From positions 1-10,475 of the forward strand of contig JBAVFZ010000239.1 of the NCBI GenBank assembly GCA_049684495.1: a DNA stretch of 10,475 nucleotides, read 5' to 3'. Of this stretch, positions 1 through 6,707 are shown piece by piece (the first letter of the stretch is position 1; every line of letters starts with the position of its first letter). Source of the DNA: JAFGKK01 sp049684495. Lineage in GTDB: Bacteria > Chloroflexota > Anaerolineae > Anaerolineales > RBG-16-64-43. The translations under genes were made by a program, and so were the position numbers. The notes beneath the pieces are model-generated. The model was not told the DNA's origin and did not search any database. It worked only from the letters and a program-made list of their open reading frames with translations.

Positions 1-1
1 G

Positions 2-1819
2 CTGCTGCGGGGAGCAAACCTGGGCGGCAGCACGAAAGTGCCCTTCCGGCCCGACGGCGCGACCTACCGGCGCGAAGGCTTTCTCGACCACCGCAAGGTG
101 TCCTTCGTCGGCCGGCCGTTCCCGCTGGATGAGGCGGACGAGCACCTCGGCCGTTTGAAATCATGGGGATTCAACTTCCTGCGATACCTGGTCACCTGGG
201 AGGCGATCGAACACGCCGGTCCGGGGATATACGATGAAGAATACATCGAATACGTGCGGGCGGTGGTGGAAAAGGCGGGCCGGCACGGGTTCGCGCTTTA
301 TATCGACCCGCACCAGGATATGTGGAGCCGCTTCTCCGGGGGCGACGGCGCGCCGGGCTGGACGCTCGAAGCGGCCGGCTTCGATATCGGCCGCCTGCAT
401 GAATCGGGAGCGGCGGTGCTGCATCAATACTACGAGGGGCCGCTGCCGCGGATGATCTGGCCGGCCAATGAAAGCAAGCTCGCCGCCGGAACGATGTTCA
501 CGCTGTTCTTCGGCGGAAACGCTTTCGCCCCCTCCGCCCGCATCGAAGGCGAGCCGGTTCAGGATTACCTTCAACGCCATTACATCGACGCCGTCTGCCA
601 TCTGGCACGGCGGTTGAAGGATCTCCCGGGCGTGATCGGATACGACACGCTGAACGAGCCCGCCAAGGGGTTCATCGGCTGGGAGGATATGCGCCGGCCG
701 GGCGGAAACGTAAAAGTCGGCCCGATGCCGAGCCCCTACCAATCCATGCTGCTGGGATCGGGCTATTCGCAGGCGGTCGAAGTATGGGAAACCCGTGCCG
801 CGGGATTCCGGCGCACGGGCAGTTGCATCCTAAACGAGAAGCGCGTCACGGCCTGGCGGCCGGGAAAGGAATGCCTCTGGCGCGAGCATGGAGTGTGGGA
901 TGTGGGCGCGGACGGCAACCCGCGCTGCCTGCGGCCGGATTATTTCGCGGTCCGAAACGGGAAGCGTGTGAATTTCCCGCAGGAGTACTACCTGCCCTTC
1001 GCGCGCCGCTTCACCGAGGCGATCCGCGCGGTGGATCCGAAGACGATGATCTTCCTGGAAAGTTCGCCGGGAACCCCGCCTCCGGAGTGGCGGGCGCCGG
1101 ACGTCGTCTACGCTCCGCATTGGTACGACGGGTACATACTGTTTTATAAAAATTTTTCGAATTGGCTGGCGTCGGATATTCATGCCGGCGGGCTGATTGT
1201 TTCACCGTGGTACATCCGGCGTTCGTTCGCCGGGCAGTTGAACCGGTACCGCTGCCAGGCGGCCGAGCTCCTGGGCAATCCCCCGGTGTTGATCGGCGAA
1301 TTCGGCATCGCCTACGACATGCAGGACAAGCGGGCGTACCAAACGGGGGACTTCCGGAAGCAGATCGGGGCGATGGACCGCATGCTGCGCGCGCTGGACG
1401 ACACCCTGCTTTCCGGGACGATCTGGAATTACACCGCCGGCAACACCAACGCCCGCGGCGACGGCTGGAACGACGAGGACCTTTCCATCTTCAGCCGCGA
1501 CCAGCAGCGCGACCCGAAGGATGTGAATTCGGGCGGCCGGGCGCTCGAGGCCGTGGCGCGGCCGTATGCGCGTGCGGTTGCGGGGGCGCTGGTGCGGATG
1601 CACTTCGATCTCCGCAGCCGGACGTTTGCATGCGCCTTCCGGCACGATCCGCATGCGACTGCGCCCACGGAAATAGTCGTTCCGCGATTTCAATACCCGA
1701 ACGGCGTGGAGGTGAAGGTCTCCGACGGGACGGTCAAGCTGATTCCGGAGAACCAGACGCTCGAGTATTCGCACACAACCGATCGGGAGATACATACGAT
1801 ACGGATCCGGCCGAAGTAA
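2..1819 (+). CDS. Glycoside hydrolase family 5, sterylglucosidase/glucocerebrosidase-like (5' end missing)
   Basis: The reading frame is open to the left edge, and the residues before the GTG at 38 (RGANLGGSTKVPF) match the conserved N-terminal strand of GH5 enzymes, so the true start lies upstream and 605 residues are visible. The likely reaction is retaining hydrolysis of a beta-glucoside. The acid/base Glu is in TLNEPAKGF (codon 656-658) and the nucleophile Glu is in LIGEFGIAYD (codon 1298-1300). The segments IDPHQDMWSRFSGGDGAPGW and NEP-x-GFIGWEDM resemble, from memory, the GH5_12 group of fungal EGCrP/Sgl1 enzymes that cleave glucosylceramide or sterylglucoside. After the barrel, about the last 90 residues look like a beta-sandwich domain, as in endoglycoceramidase relatives. 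Any signal peptide would be in the missing part. Family 5 is secure; the subfamily and substrate are inferred. No frameshift is seen. A repeat element starts 11 bases after the TAA. Confidence 0.88.
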   Translation: MLRGANLGGSTKVPFRPDGATYRREGFLDHRKVSFVGRPFPLDEADEHLGRLKSWGFNFLRYLVTWEAIEHAGPGIYDEEYIEYVRAVVEKAGRHGFALYIDPHQDMWSRFSGGDGAPGWTLEAAGFDIGRLHESGAAVLHQYYEGPLPRMIWPANESKLAAGTMFTLFFGGNAFAPSARIEGEPVQDYLQRHYIDAVCHLARRLKDLPGVIGYDTLNEPAKGFIGWEDMRRPGGNVKVGPMPSPYQSMLLGSGYSQAVEVWETRAAGFRRTGSCILNEKRVTAWRPGKECLWREHGVWDVGADGNPRCLRPDYFAVRNGKRVNFPQEYYLPFARRFTEAIRAVDPKTMIFLESSPGTPPPEWRAPDVVYAPHWYDGYILFYKNFSNWLASDIHAGGLIVSPWYIRRSFAGQLNRYRCQAAELLGNPPVLIGEFGIAYDMQDKRAYQTGDFRKQIGAMDRMLRALDDTLLSGTIWNYTAGNTNARGDGWNDEDLSIFSRDQQRDPKDVNSGGRALEAVARPYARAVAGALVRMHFDLRSRTFACAFRHDPHATAPTEIVVPRFQYPNGVEVKVSDGTVKLIPENQTLEYSHTTDREIHTIRIRPK

Positions 1820-1830
1820 GTGCTTAGGAT

Positions 1831-1963
1831 GTCATCCCGAGGGCCGAAGGCCCGAGGGATCGGTAGCGAATGTCCGGATGGCGGCTTTCATGGAAGTGCG
1901 TGTTTCTCCGTACTTACATCAACCGATTCCTCGCCCTCGCCTTCGGCTCGGGCTCGGAATGAC
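1831..1963. repeat. Composite palindromic repeat, element 1
   Basis: Two facing hairpins lie at 1831-1863 and 1923-1963 around a 59-base spacer. The left one begins gtcatcccgag and the right one ends ctcggaatgac, so the outer ends form an 11-base inverted repeat with one mismatch. In the left hairpin, the outer stem atccc/gggat and inner stem gggcc/ggccc are separated by a symmetric GA/GA mismatch. The right hairpin is the same design on the other strand, with two such mismatch steps. Together with element 2 it fills most of the 345-base gene-free gap 1820-2164, where I see no gene or RNA gene. It could weakly terminate the upstream glycosidase transcript, but no T-run follows either hairpin. 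It is probably a non-autonomous dispersed element of the REP/MITE kind. Confidence 0.8.
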
Positions 1964-1974
1964 CTCTTCAGAGA

Positions 1975-2147
1975 GTCATTCCGAGAGGCCTTTAGGCCTC
2001 GAGGAATCGGTTGCCCAAGGAAATTTGGAAGCTTTGCAGTGAATCGGTAACGCAAGGGTTCGGATTTCGAGTCAAATTACAGATCGGCTCGATTATTCAA
2101 TCGTTGCCGATTCCTCGCCCTCGCCTTCGGCTCGGGCTCGTAATGAC
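1975..2147. repeat. Composite palindromic repeat, element 2
   Basis: The hairpins at 1975-2010 and 2107-2147 face each other across a 96-base spacer. The left stem pairs attcc with ggaat and gaggcc with ggcctc, with a GA/GA mismatch between them and a ttta loop. The right hairpin matches that of element 1 at 40 of 41 bases; the single difference (ggaat to gtaat) breaks one outer base pair. The spacer shows no obvious similarity to the spacers of the other two elements. The right end lies 17 bases before the ATG of the next gene, just ahead of its ribosome binding site, so the hairpin should be present in that gene's leader if transcription starts upstream. Confidence 0.78.
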
Positions 2148-2153
2148 TCGCTC

Positions 2154-2160
2154 GGGAGGT
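2154..2160 (+). promoter_or_regulatory. Ribosome binding site of the PPOX-family gene
   Basis: The sequence gggaggt ends four bases before the ATG at 2165. It is a strong Shine-Dalgarno match and fixes the start of this gene. Confidence 0.75.
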
Positions 2161-2164
2161 CTTT

Positions 2165-2581
2165 ATGATCGACTGGAACGAAAAATTCGCGCGAAAGACA
2201 AGCAAACGACTGGCAAAGGAACGAGTCGGATGGCTGGTCACGGTCGGGGCGGACCTGAACCCGCAGCCGCGGCCGGTATGGTTCGTATGGGACGGCGAAA
2301 CGATCCTGGTGTACAGCCAGGCCAAGGCGCGCAAGGTCGCCCACATCGCCGCGCACCCGAAGGTTGCATTCCACCTCAACACCGACGAGGACGGCAGCCA
2401 CGTTGCGGTTCTCCTGGGCGAAGCGGCGGCGGATCCGAATATTCCTCCCGCGCACAAGATGCCCGCGTACCTAAGGAAATACCGCAAGGGAATCCGCGAG
2501 CTGGAGATGACGCCGGAGGAATTCGCCAAGGATTATTCGGTCGCGATCCGGATCAAGCCGGCAAGCTTGCGCGGATGGTAA
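2165..2581 (+). CDS. PPOX-class (Rv3369-like) flavin/F420-dependent protein
   Basis: This 138-residue protein is the usual size for a single split beta-barrel of the pyridoxamine 5'-phosphate oxidase superfamily. Strand patterns include WLVTVGADLNPQPRPVWFVWDG near the N-terminus and VYSQAKARKVAHIAAHPKVAFHL, the segment that in relatives binds the cofactor phosphate. The end of the protein (MTPEEFAKDYSVAIRIKPASLRGW region) matches my memory of the Rv3369 family, annotated as PPOX-class F420-dependent enzymes. Expected role: a cytoplasmic, probably dimeric, oxidoreductase that binds F420 or a flavin. The substrate is unknown and the cofactor cannot be decided from sequence alone. The ATG has a strong ribosome binding site. 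The gene stands alone: the upstream gap is filled by repeat elements and 250 noncoding bases follow. Confidence 0.85.
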   Translation: MIDWNEKFARKTSKRLAKERVGWLVTVGADLNPQPRPVWFVWDGETILVYSQAKARKVAHIAAHPKVAFHLNTDEDGSHVAVLLGEAAADPNIPPAHKMPAYLRKYRKGIRELEMTPEEFAKDYSVAIRIKPASLRGW

Positions 2582-2788
2582 GGAAAATCGGCTCGCCTTT
2601 CCTTTTCGGGCGCTAATCCAGCCAGTGATGGAGTATGTATTTCATTCGCAACCTTATCCTCGCGGGTGCCGGTTGTCCAGAAATAACTCATGCTTGCGCC
2701 AAAGAATCCCCTTCGAATCCTGTTTGCTTTGTGGTAAAAAGGAATTTAATTCTACCAACCGGATGGCAATCTTCTCGATCCGTGATTC

Positions 2789-2806
2789 GATTAAACCGGG
2801 TTAATC
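2789..2806. promoter_or_regulatory. Candidate operator palindrome upstream of the efflux gene
   Basis: The 18 bases gattaaaccgggttaatc read the same on both strands except at one symmetric pair of positions (16 of 18 match). The site lies 25 bases before the TTG start at 2832, where a dimeric repressor such as a TetR or MarR protein would block transcription or initiation. Upstream, TTGCTT (2724-2729) and TTTAAT (2745-2750) are a poor promoter candidate with only 15 bases between them. A shorter palindrome, gaatttaattc, overlaps that -10. No regulator gene is adjacent in the window. The role is inferred from symmetry and position only. Confidence 0.4.
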
Positions 2807-2831
2807 CTCAGAGAAAAGGAATCTGCGGAAA

Positions 2832-4127
2832 TTGAATAGCGAAATTGAACTGCCTCTGCCCAAGAACTGGCTGGTGCGGTTTTCCACCATCTGGGCCGGA
2901 CAGGCCGTCTCGCTGTTCGGGTCGATGCTGGTGCAGTTTGCGCTGGTCTGGTGGCTCACCGCCCGGACCGGTTCGGCCGTCGTGCTGACCGTCGCCACGC
3001 TGATCGCCCTGCTGCCGACCGTCGTAATCGGCCCGCTGGCGGGCGCGTTCGTCGACCGGCACAGCCGGCGCTGGATGATGATCCTTGCCGACAGCCTGGT
3101 GGCGCTGGTCACGCTGTGGCTGGTGATCATTAATATCCTGGGCTGGATGCAGGTGGGGCATGTGTATGCGGCCATGTTCCTGCGGGCCGCGGCCGGCACC
3201 TTCCAGTGGCCGGCGATGCAGGCGTCCACCTCGCTGATGGTTCCCAAAAAACATCTGGCGCGGGTGGGCGGTTTGAACCAGACTCTCTACGGGATGCTCG
3301 GGATCGTCGCGCCGCCGACGGGCGCGCTGCTGGTGATGGCCCTTCCGCTGCAATGGGTGCTGGCGGTCGATATCGTCACTGCGGCGCTGGCGGTGCTGCC
3401 GCTCCTGGTGATCGGCGTGCCGCAGCCGCCGGCGCCGGTGGGCAAGCCGGACGAACCCCGGAAAAGCATGCTGGAGGATATGCGAGCAGGTTTCCGGTAT
3501 ATCCGCGCCTGGAAGGGCGGGATGCTGATGATCGCCGTGGCCGTGGTGGTGAAATTCTTCCTCAATCCGGCGTTTGCGCTGCTTCCCATACTGGCGGTGA
3601 AGTATTTCCATGGCGGGGCGCTGGAAATGGGCTGGCTGGACGCCGCATCCGGAGTCGGTACGGTGGCCGGCGGCCTATTGCTTTCGGTGTGGGGCGGGTT
3701 TAAACGCAGGATCGTGACGGTGCTGGTCGGCCTGACGGGATTGGGAGCGGGGATGATCCTGGTCGGCTTCACCCCTTCCGGATTGCTCCCCATGGCGCTG
3801 GGCGCCATCGCGCTGGCGGGTGTGATGGGATCGCTGGTCGACGGGCCGATCTTCGCGATTTTCCAGGCGTCGATCGAACCCGGGATGCAGGGGCGGGTGA
3901 TCTCCGTCTTCATGAGCCTGGTGACGATGGTCGTCCCCTTCGGCATGATCTTCGGCGGGCTGTTCGCCGACCGGTTCGGCGTGCCGTTGCTTTTCCTCAT
4001 CGCCGGAATTGTCAGCCTGGGCGCCGCCGGATTCTCGTTTGCTTCCCCGGCGATCCTCTCCCTGGAGCAAAACACGCCGAACGCGGCGGGAATTCCGGCG
4101 GAGGTATCGTCGGTCAAAACCGCTTAG
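2832..4127 (+). CDS. MFS transporter, drug-efflux (DHA3/MefA-like) type
   Basis: The 431-residue protein is almost entirely hydrophobic helices and fits the usual 12-helix major facilitator fold of the inner membrane. The N-terminus (WAGQAVSLFGSMLVQFALVWWL, about residues 21-42) and the loop after helix 2, GAFVDRHSRR (about 71-80, motif A-like with its conserved Asp and basic residues), are typical of the MFS_3 group that includes macrolide and multidrug exporters. Expected role: proton-driven export of small hydrophobic compounds; the substrate is not predictable. The start is TTG, because an in-frame stop at 2802-2804 and the lack of any ATG or GTG between leave no other usual start. A weak Shine-Dalgarno (aaaagga, 2814-2820) precedes it. 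A palindrome upstream suggests ligand-controlled expression. No truncation is seen. Confidence 0.88.
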   Translation: MNSEIELPLPKNWLVRFSTIWAGQAVSLFGSMLVQFALVWWLTARTGSAVVLTVATLIALLPTVVIGPLAGAFVDRHSRRWMMILADSLVALVTLWLVIINILGWMQVGHVYAAMFLRAAAGTFQWPAMQASTSLMVPKKHLARVGGLNQTLYGMLGIVAPPTGALLVMALPLQWVLAVDIVTAALAVLPLLVIGVPQPPAPVGKPDEPRKSMLEDMRAGFRYIRAWKGGMLMIAVAVVVKFFLNPAFALLPILAVKYFHGGALEMGWLDAASGVGTVAGGLLLSVWGGFKRRIVTVLVGLTGLGAGMILVGFTPSGLLPMALGAIALAGVMGSLVDGPIFAIFQASIEPGMQGRVISVFMSLVTMVVPFGMIFGGLFADRFGVPLLFLIAGIVSLGAAGFSFASPAILSLEQNTPNAAGIPAEVSSVKTA

Positions 4128-4140
4128 CGGAATCCGCGAA

Positions 4141-4162
4141 GCCCGCCCCGGTTGGGGTGGGC
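4141..4162 (+). terminator. Strong G/C hairpin after the MFS gene, possible terminator
   Basis: Arms of nine bases (gcccgcccc and ggggtgggc, with one G-T pair) close a four-base ggtt loop 13 bases after the TAG. No T-tract follows, so it is not a classical intrinsic terminator. It may pause polymerase or protect the 3' end of the transcript. Confidence 0.35.
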
Positions 4163-4166
4163 CGGG

Positions 4167-4211
4167 GAGCACGAAGGACACGAAGAAGAATTCTTAAAAT
4201 CCTTCGTGCTC
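4167..4211. repeat. 12-bp perfect inverted repeat (cacgaagga type)
   Basis: The arms gagcacgaagga (4167-4178) and tccttcgtgctc (4200-4211) are perfectly complementary and enclose 21 bases that contain the palindrome aagaattctt. The left side also carries a short tandem of the cacgaag unit. Similar cacgaagga intergenic repeats are, from memory, common in environmental genomes. The repeat could form a transcript hairpin between the MFS gene and the helicase gene. Confidence 0.6.
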
Positions 4212-4231
4212 TTCGCGGAATGCCTATTTCA

Positions 4232-4261
4232 TTGGAATTCGTAATCCATTTATGGTACAAC
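4232..4261 (+). promoter_or_regulatory. Weak promoter candidate for pcrA
   Basis: TTGGAA (4232-4237) and TACAAC (4256-4261) are separated by 18 bases, and the -10 is preceded by TGG, an extended -10 feature. Each hexamer matches the sigma-70 consensus at four of six positions. Transcription would start near 4268, giving a leader of roughly 27 bases before the ATG at 4295. Confidence 0.3.
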
Positions 4262-4294
4262 CTCACGAACACCATCACGGAACCGTCTAGAAAA

Positions 4295-6520
4295 ATGGCA
4301 ATGGATTATCTGGAATCGCTGAATCCCCAACAGCGCGAAGCCGTGGAATGCGGCGAAGGGCCGGCCCTGGTCGTGGCCGGGCCGGGCAGCGGCAAGACGC
4401 GCGTCCTGGCCTGCCGCTTCGCGCACCTTGTGCTGCGCGCCGGCATCGCGCCGCAGCAGATCCTCGCCGTCACCTTTACCAACAAAGCGGCGAGCGAAAT
4501 GCGCGAACGCATCGAACGCCTGCTGGCCGAGGCGGAAGCCTCCGCCGCGGGCCGCTTCGACCTGCGCAACCTCTCGCTCGGGACCTTTCATGCGCTGTGC
4601 GCCCGCTGGTTGCGGCGCGACGGCGAAGCGGTCGGATTGCCGCGCGATTACGTGATCTTCGACGACGATGATTCCGAGCGTTCGGTCAAGCAGGCGCTCC
4701 TCGACCTCGATATCAACATCAAGCAATATTCCCCGTCGGCCGTACAAAACGCCATCTCGCGCGCCAAAAACGAAATGCTCGGCCCCGGCGAATTCCCGTC
4801 CGTCACCCCGTTCGAACGAGTCGCCGGAAAAGCCTACCGCCGATACCAGGAACTGCTTGCCGCCAGCCGCGCCGCGGATTTCGACGACCTGCTGCTGCTG
4901 GTGGTGCGCCTGTTCCGCGGGCAGCCCGAGATCCTCGCCCGCTACCAGGACCGCTACCGGCACATCCTGGTCGACGAATTCCAGGACACGAACGAAGTGC
5001 AATATACGCTGATCAAGCTGCTGGCGGACAAGCGGCGCAACCTCTACGCGGTGGGGGACGCGGACCAGTCGATCTACCGTTGGCGGGGCGCGGACTACCG
5101 CAACGTCCAGCGCTTCCAGAAGGATTTTTCCGAGGCGCGCACGTATCTGCTGGAGGAGAATTACCGCTCGGTGCAAAACGTGCTCGACGCGGCGATGGGC
5201 GTGATCCGGGTCAACCGCGGGCGGGTGGATAAGAAGCTCTTCACGCAGCGCGGGGCGGGTCTGCCGATCGTCCTGCGCGAATGCTACGACGAAAACGACG
5301 AGGCGCGCTTCGTGGTGGACACCATCTCCGAATTGACCGCCCTGGCGCCAGATGCCGGCCGGCGCCCGGTCCGGCCCGGGGATTGCGCGGTCATGTACCG
5401 CACGAACGCCCAATCGCGGGCACTCGAAGAGGAATTCATCCGCGCCAACCTTCCCTACCGGCTGGTCGGCGCGCAGCGGTTTTACGGCCGGCGGGAAGTG
5501 AAGGACGCGCTGGCATACCTGCGGCTGGTGCATAACCCGGCCGACGCGATCAGCCTCGCGCGCGTGATCAATACACCCACCCGCGGGATCGGCGAGAAGG
5601 CTTACGCCGCGTTGCAGGATGCCGCGGCGCGGGAACGGATCGGGCCGGGGATGCTGCTGCTCTCGCTGGCGGATGGCGGGACGATGGCGCGGCAATCCGC
5701 TTTGCTCCCTGCCCGCGTCGCTCCCGTGTTTGCCGCGTTTGGGCGGATGCTGGCCGGTTGGCGCGCGGCGGCGGAAACGGATAATGTCCCCAACCTCCTG
5801 CGCCGGATTTTAAAAGATGTGAAGTATCGCGAGTTCCTGCAAACCGGCTCGGAGGAGGGGGACGAACGGTGGGAGAATGTGGAAGAACTCGTGGCGGTCA
5901 CCGAAGAGTTCGAAGAGATTCCGCTTGACCGGTTTCTGGAGGAGATTGCGCTCGTCTCCGACCAGGATACGCTCACCGAAAAGCAGGATGCGCCGGTGCT
6001 GCTCACCCTGCACGCCGCCAAGGGGCTGGAGTTTCCGGTGGTGTTCATCGTCGGGCTGGACGACGGCCTGCTGCCGCACGTCCGCTCGATGGACGATCCG
6101 GAAGCGATGGCCGAGGAACGGCGCCTGTTCTATGTGGGCATCACGCGGGCGATGGACCGGCTGTATCTGGTGCGGGCCTTCCGGCGCTCGGCGGGGGCGG
6201 GCGGCGGTCTGATGGACCCGTCGCGATTTCTGCGCGACATCCCGCCGCACTTGCTCGGCGTGCAGGAATCCGCCGGGCGGACCACCTTCCCGTTCCACAG
6301 GAATGTGGAAACGCCGCTGCGCGAATCCGCGGCGGCGGAAATCGGTCCGCGCGAAGCGCGCTTCCGGAGCGGGATGCGCATCCGGCACCCGAAATTCGGC
6401 GAGGGGATAATCCTCGAAAGCCAGGTCCATGGTTCCGATGAAGTGCTGACGGTCGAATTTGAAACGGCGGGGCTCAAGCGCCTGGATGCGGACGCCGCGC
6501 CGATTGAGGTGCTGACCTAA
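4295..6520 (+). CDS. pcrA: ATP-dependent DNA helicase PcrA/UvrD (superfamily 1A)
   Basis: The 741-residue protein has the SF1A helicase motifs in order: GPGSGKT (29-35, Walker A), AVTFTNKAASEMRERI (Ia), LVDEFQDTN (motif II, Asp227-Glu228), GDADQSIYRWRGAD (III), LEENYRS (IV), TLHAAKGLEF (V, about 570-580) and ERRLFYVGITRA (VI, Arg618). The last about 50 residues (MRIRHPKFGEGIILE onward) form the small Tudor-like domain of PcrA/UvrD, which in relatives contacts RNA polymerase. Known role: 3'-5' unwinding in nucleotide excision and mismatch repair, removal of RecA or stalled polymerase, and plasmid replication. I place the start at ATG 4295 because homology begins at MDYLESLNPQQREAV; ATG 4301 is an alternative, and the frame is open further upstream only through repeat DNA. 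No clear Shine-Dalgarno precedes it. All motifs are intact. Confidence 0.95.
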   Translation: MAMDYLESLNPQQREAVECGEGPALVVAGPGSGKTRVLACRFAHLVLRAGIAPQQILAVTFTNKAASEMRERIERLLAEAEASAAGRFDLRNLSLGTFHALCARWLRRDGEAVGLPRDYVIFDDDDSERSVKQALLDLDINIKQYSPSAVQNAISRAKNEMLGPGEFPSVTPFERVAGKAYRRYQELLAASRAADFDDLLLLVVRLFRGQPEILARYQDRYRHILVDEFQDTNEVQYTLIKLLADKRRNLYAVGDADQSIYRWRGADYRNVQRFQKDFSEARTYLLEENYRSVQNVLDAAMGVIRVNRGRVDKKLFTQRGAGLPIVLRECYDENDEARFVVDTISELTALAPDAGRRPVRPGDCAVMYRTNAQSRALEEEFIRANLPYRLVGAQRFYGRREVKDALAYLRLVHNPADAISLARVINTPTRGIGEKAYAALQDAAARERIGPGMLLLSLADGGTMARQSALLPARVAPVFAAFGRMLAGWRAAAETDNVPNLLRRILKDVKYREFLQTGSEEGDERWENVEELVAVTEEFEEIPLDRFLEEIALVSDQDTLTEKQDAPVLLTLHAAKGLEFPVVFIVGLDDGLLPHVRSMDDPEAMAEERRLFYVGITRAMDRLYLVRAFRRSAGAGGGLMDPSRFLRDIPPHLLGVQESAGRTTFPFHRNVETPLRESAAAEIGPREARFRSGMRIRHPKFGEGIILESQVHGSDEVLTVEFETAGLKRLDADAAPIEVLT

Positions 6521-6559
6521 CCCCCTCGCCCCGGGGTTGGGATACAGCGTACGCAGACG

Positions 6560-6689
6560 GTCATCCCGAGGGGTCTTAAGACCCCGAGGGATCGGGTGCA
6601 GACGGAGTAGAATGCATCGCCGGAAATGGCGATGACGGTTTTCAAAGTCATAACCGATTCCTCGGGGCCTGAAGGCTCCGAGGAATGAC
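6560..6689. repeat. Composite palindromic repeat, element 3
   Basis: The hairpins at 6560-6595 and 6654-6689 face each other across 58 bases. The left stem pairs atccc with gggat and ggggtctt with aagacccc, with the same GA/GA mismatch step as elements 1 and 2. In the right hairpin the TC lies opposite GA, so that stem is continuous apart from one G-T position. The spacer resembles that of element 1 by eye: both carry gtag, aatg, a ccgga-atggcg run, a tttca segment and end just before ccgattcc. It also has its own 7-bp hairpin (catcgcc/ggcgatg, 6615-6634). The right end lies 18 bases before the galE start. Confidence 0.78.
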
Positions 6690-6697
6690 GTGGAAGC

Positions 6698-6703
6698 GGA
6701 GGT
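6698..6703 (+). promoter_or_regulatory. Ribosome binding site of galE
   Basis: The sequence ggaggt ends four bases before the ATG at 6708. It supports that start over the in-frame GTG at 6690, which would place the ribosome binding site inside the gene. Confidence 0.75.
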
Positions 6704-6707
6704 TCGC

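Noticed and set aside
1820..2050. 76-codon + strand frame after the glycosidase
   Set aside because: It runs through the palindromic repeats, has no ribosome binding site and has no protein-like conservation pattern.
1831..2147. CRISPR array
   Set aside because: The repeats are facing hairpins of different sequence with spacers of 59, 11 and 96 bases, not regular direct repeats with uniform spacers, and no cas gene is present.
2580..2604. Possible terminator after the PPOX gene (aaggaaa/tttcctt arms)
   Set aside because: Only seven A/T-rich pairs around an 11-base loop, overlapping the stop codon and lacking a real T-tract.
2635..2835. 66-codon + strand frame before the MFS gene
   Set aside because: No convincing ribosome binding site, overlaps the probable regulatory palindrome and the MFS start, and resembles no family I know.
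2808..3611. 267-codon minus-strand frame opposite the MFS gene
   Set aside because: Low-complexity His/Gln/Arg-rich translation with no domain; the + strand frame encodes a clear membrane transporter.
4157..4294. Upstream N-terminal extension of the helicase
   Set aside because: These 46 residues come from the inverted repeat and promoter region and have no homology to PcrA, whose conserved N-terminus begins at MDYLESLNPQQ.
4250..5695. 481-codon open frame on the minus strand opposite the helicase gene
   Set aside because: It is a by-product of high GC and codon bias opposite a gene with all helicase motifs; its translation shows no recognisable domain and is rich in Arg, His and Gln.
6690..6707. 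GTG start for galE
   Set aside because: It would place the strong ggaggt site inside the gene; the Rossmann strand MNILVTGGAGYIG begins naturally at ATG 6708.
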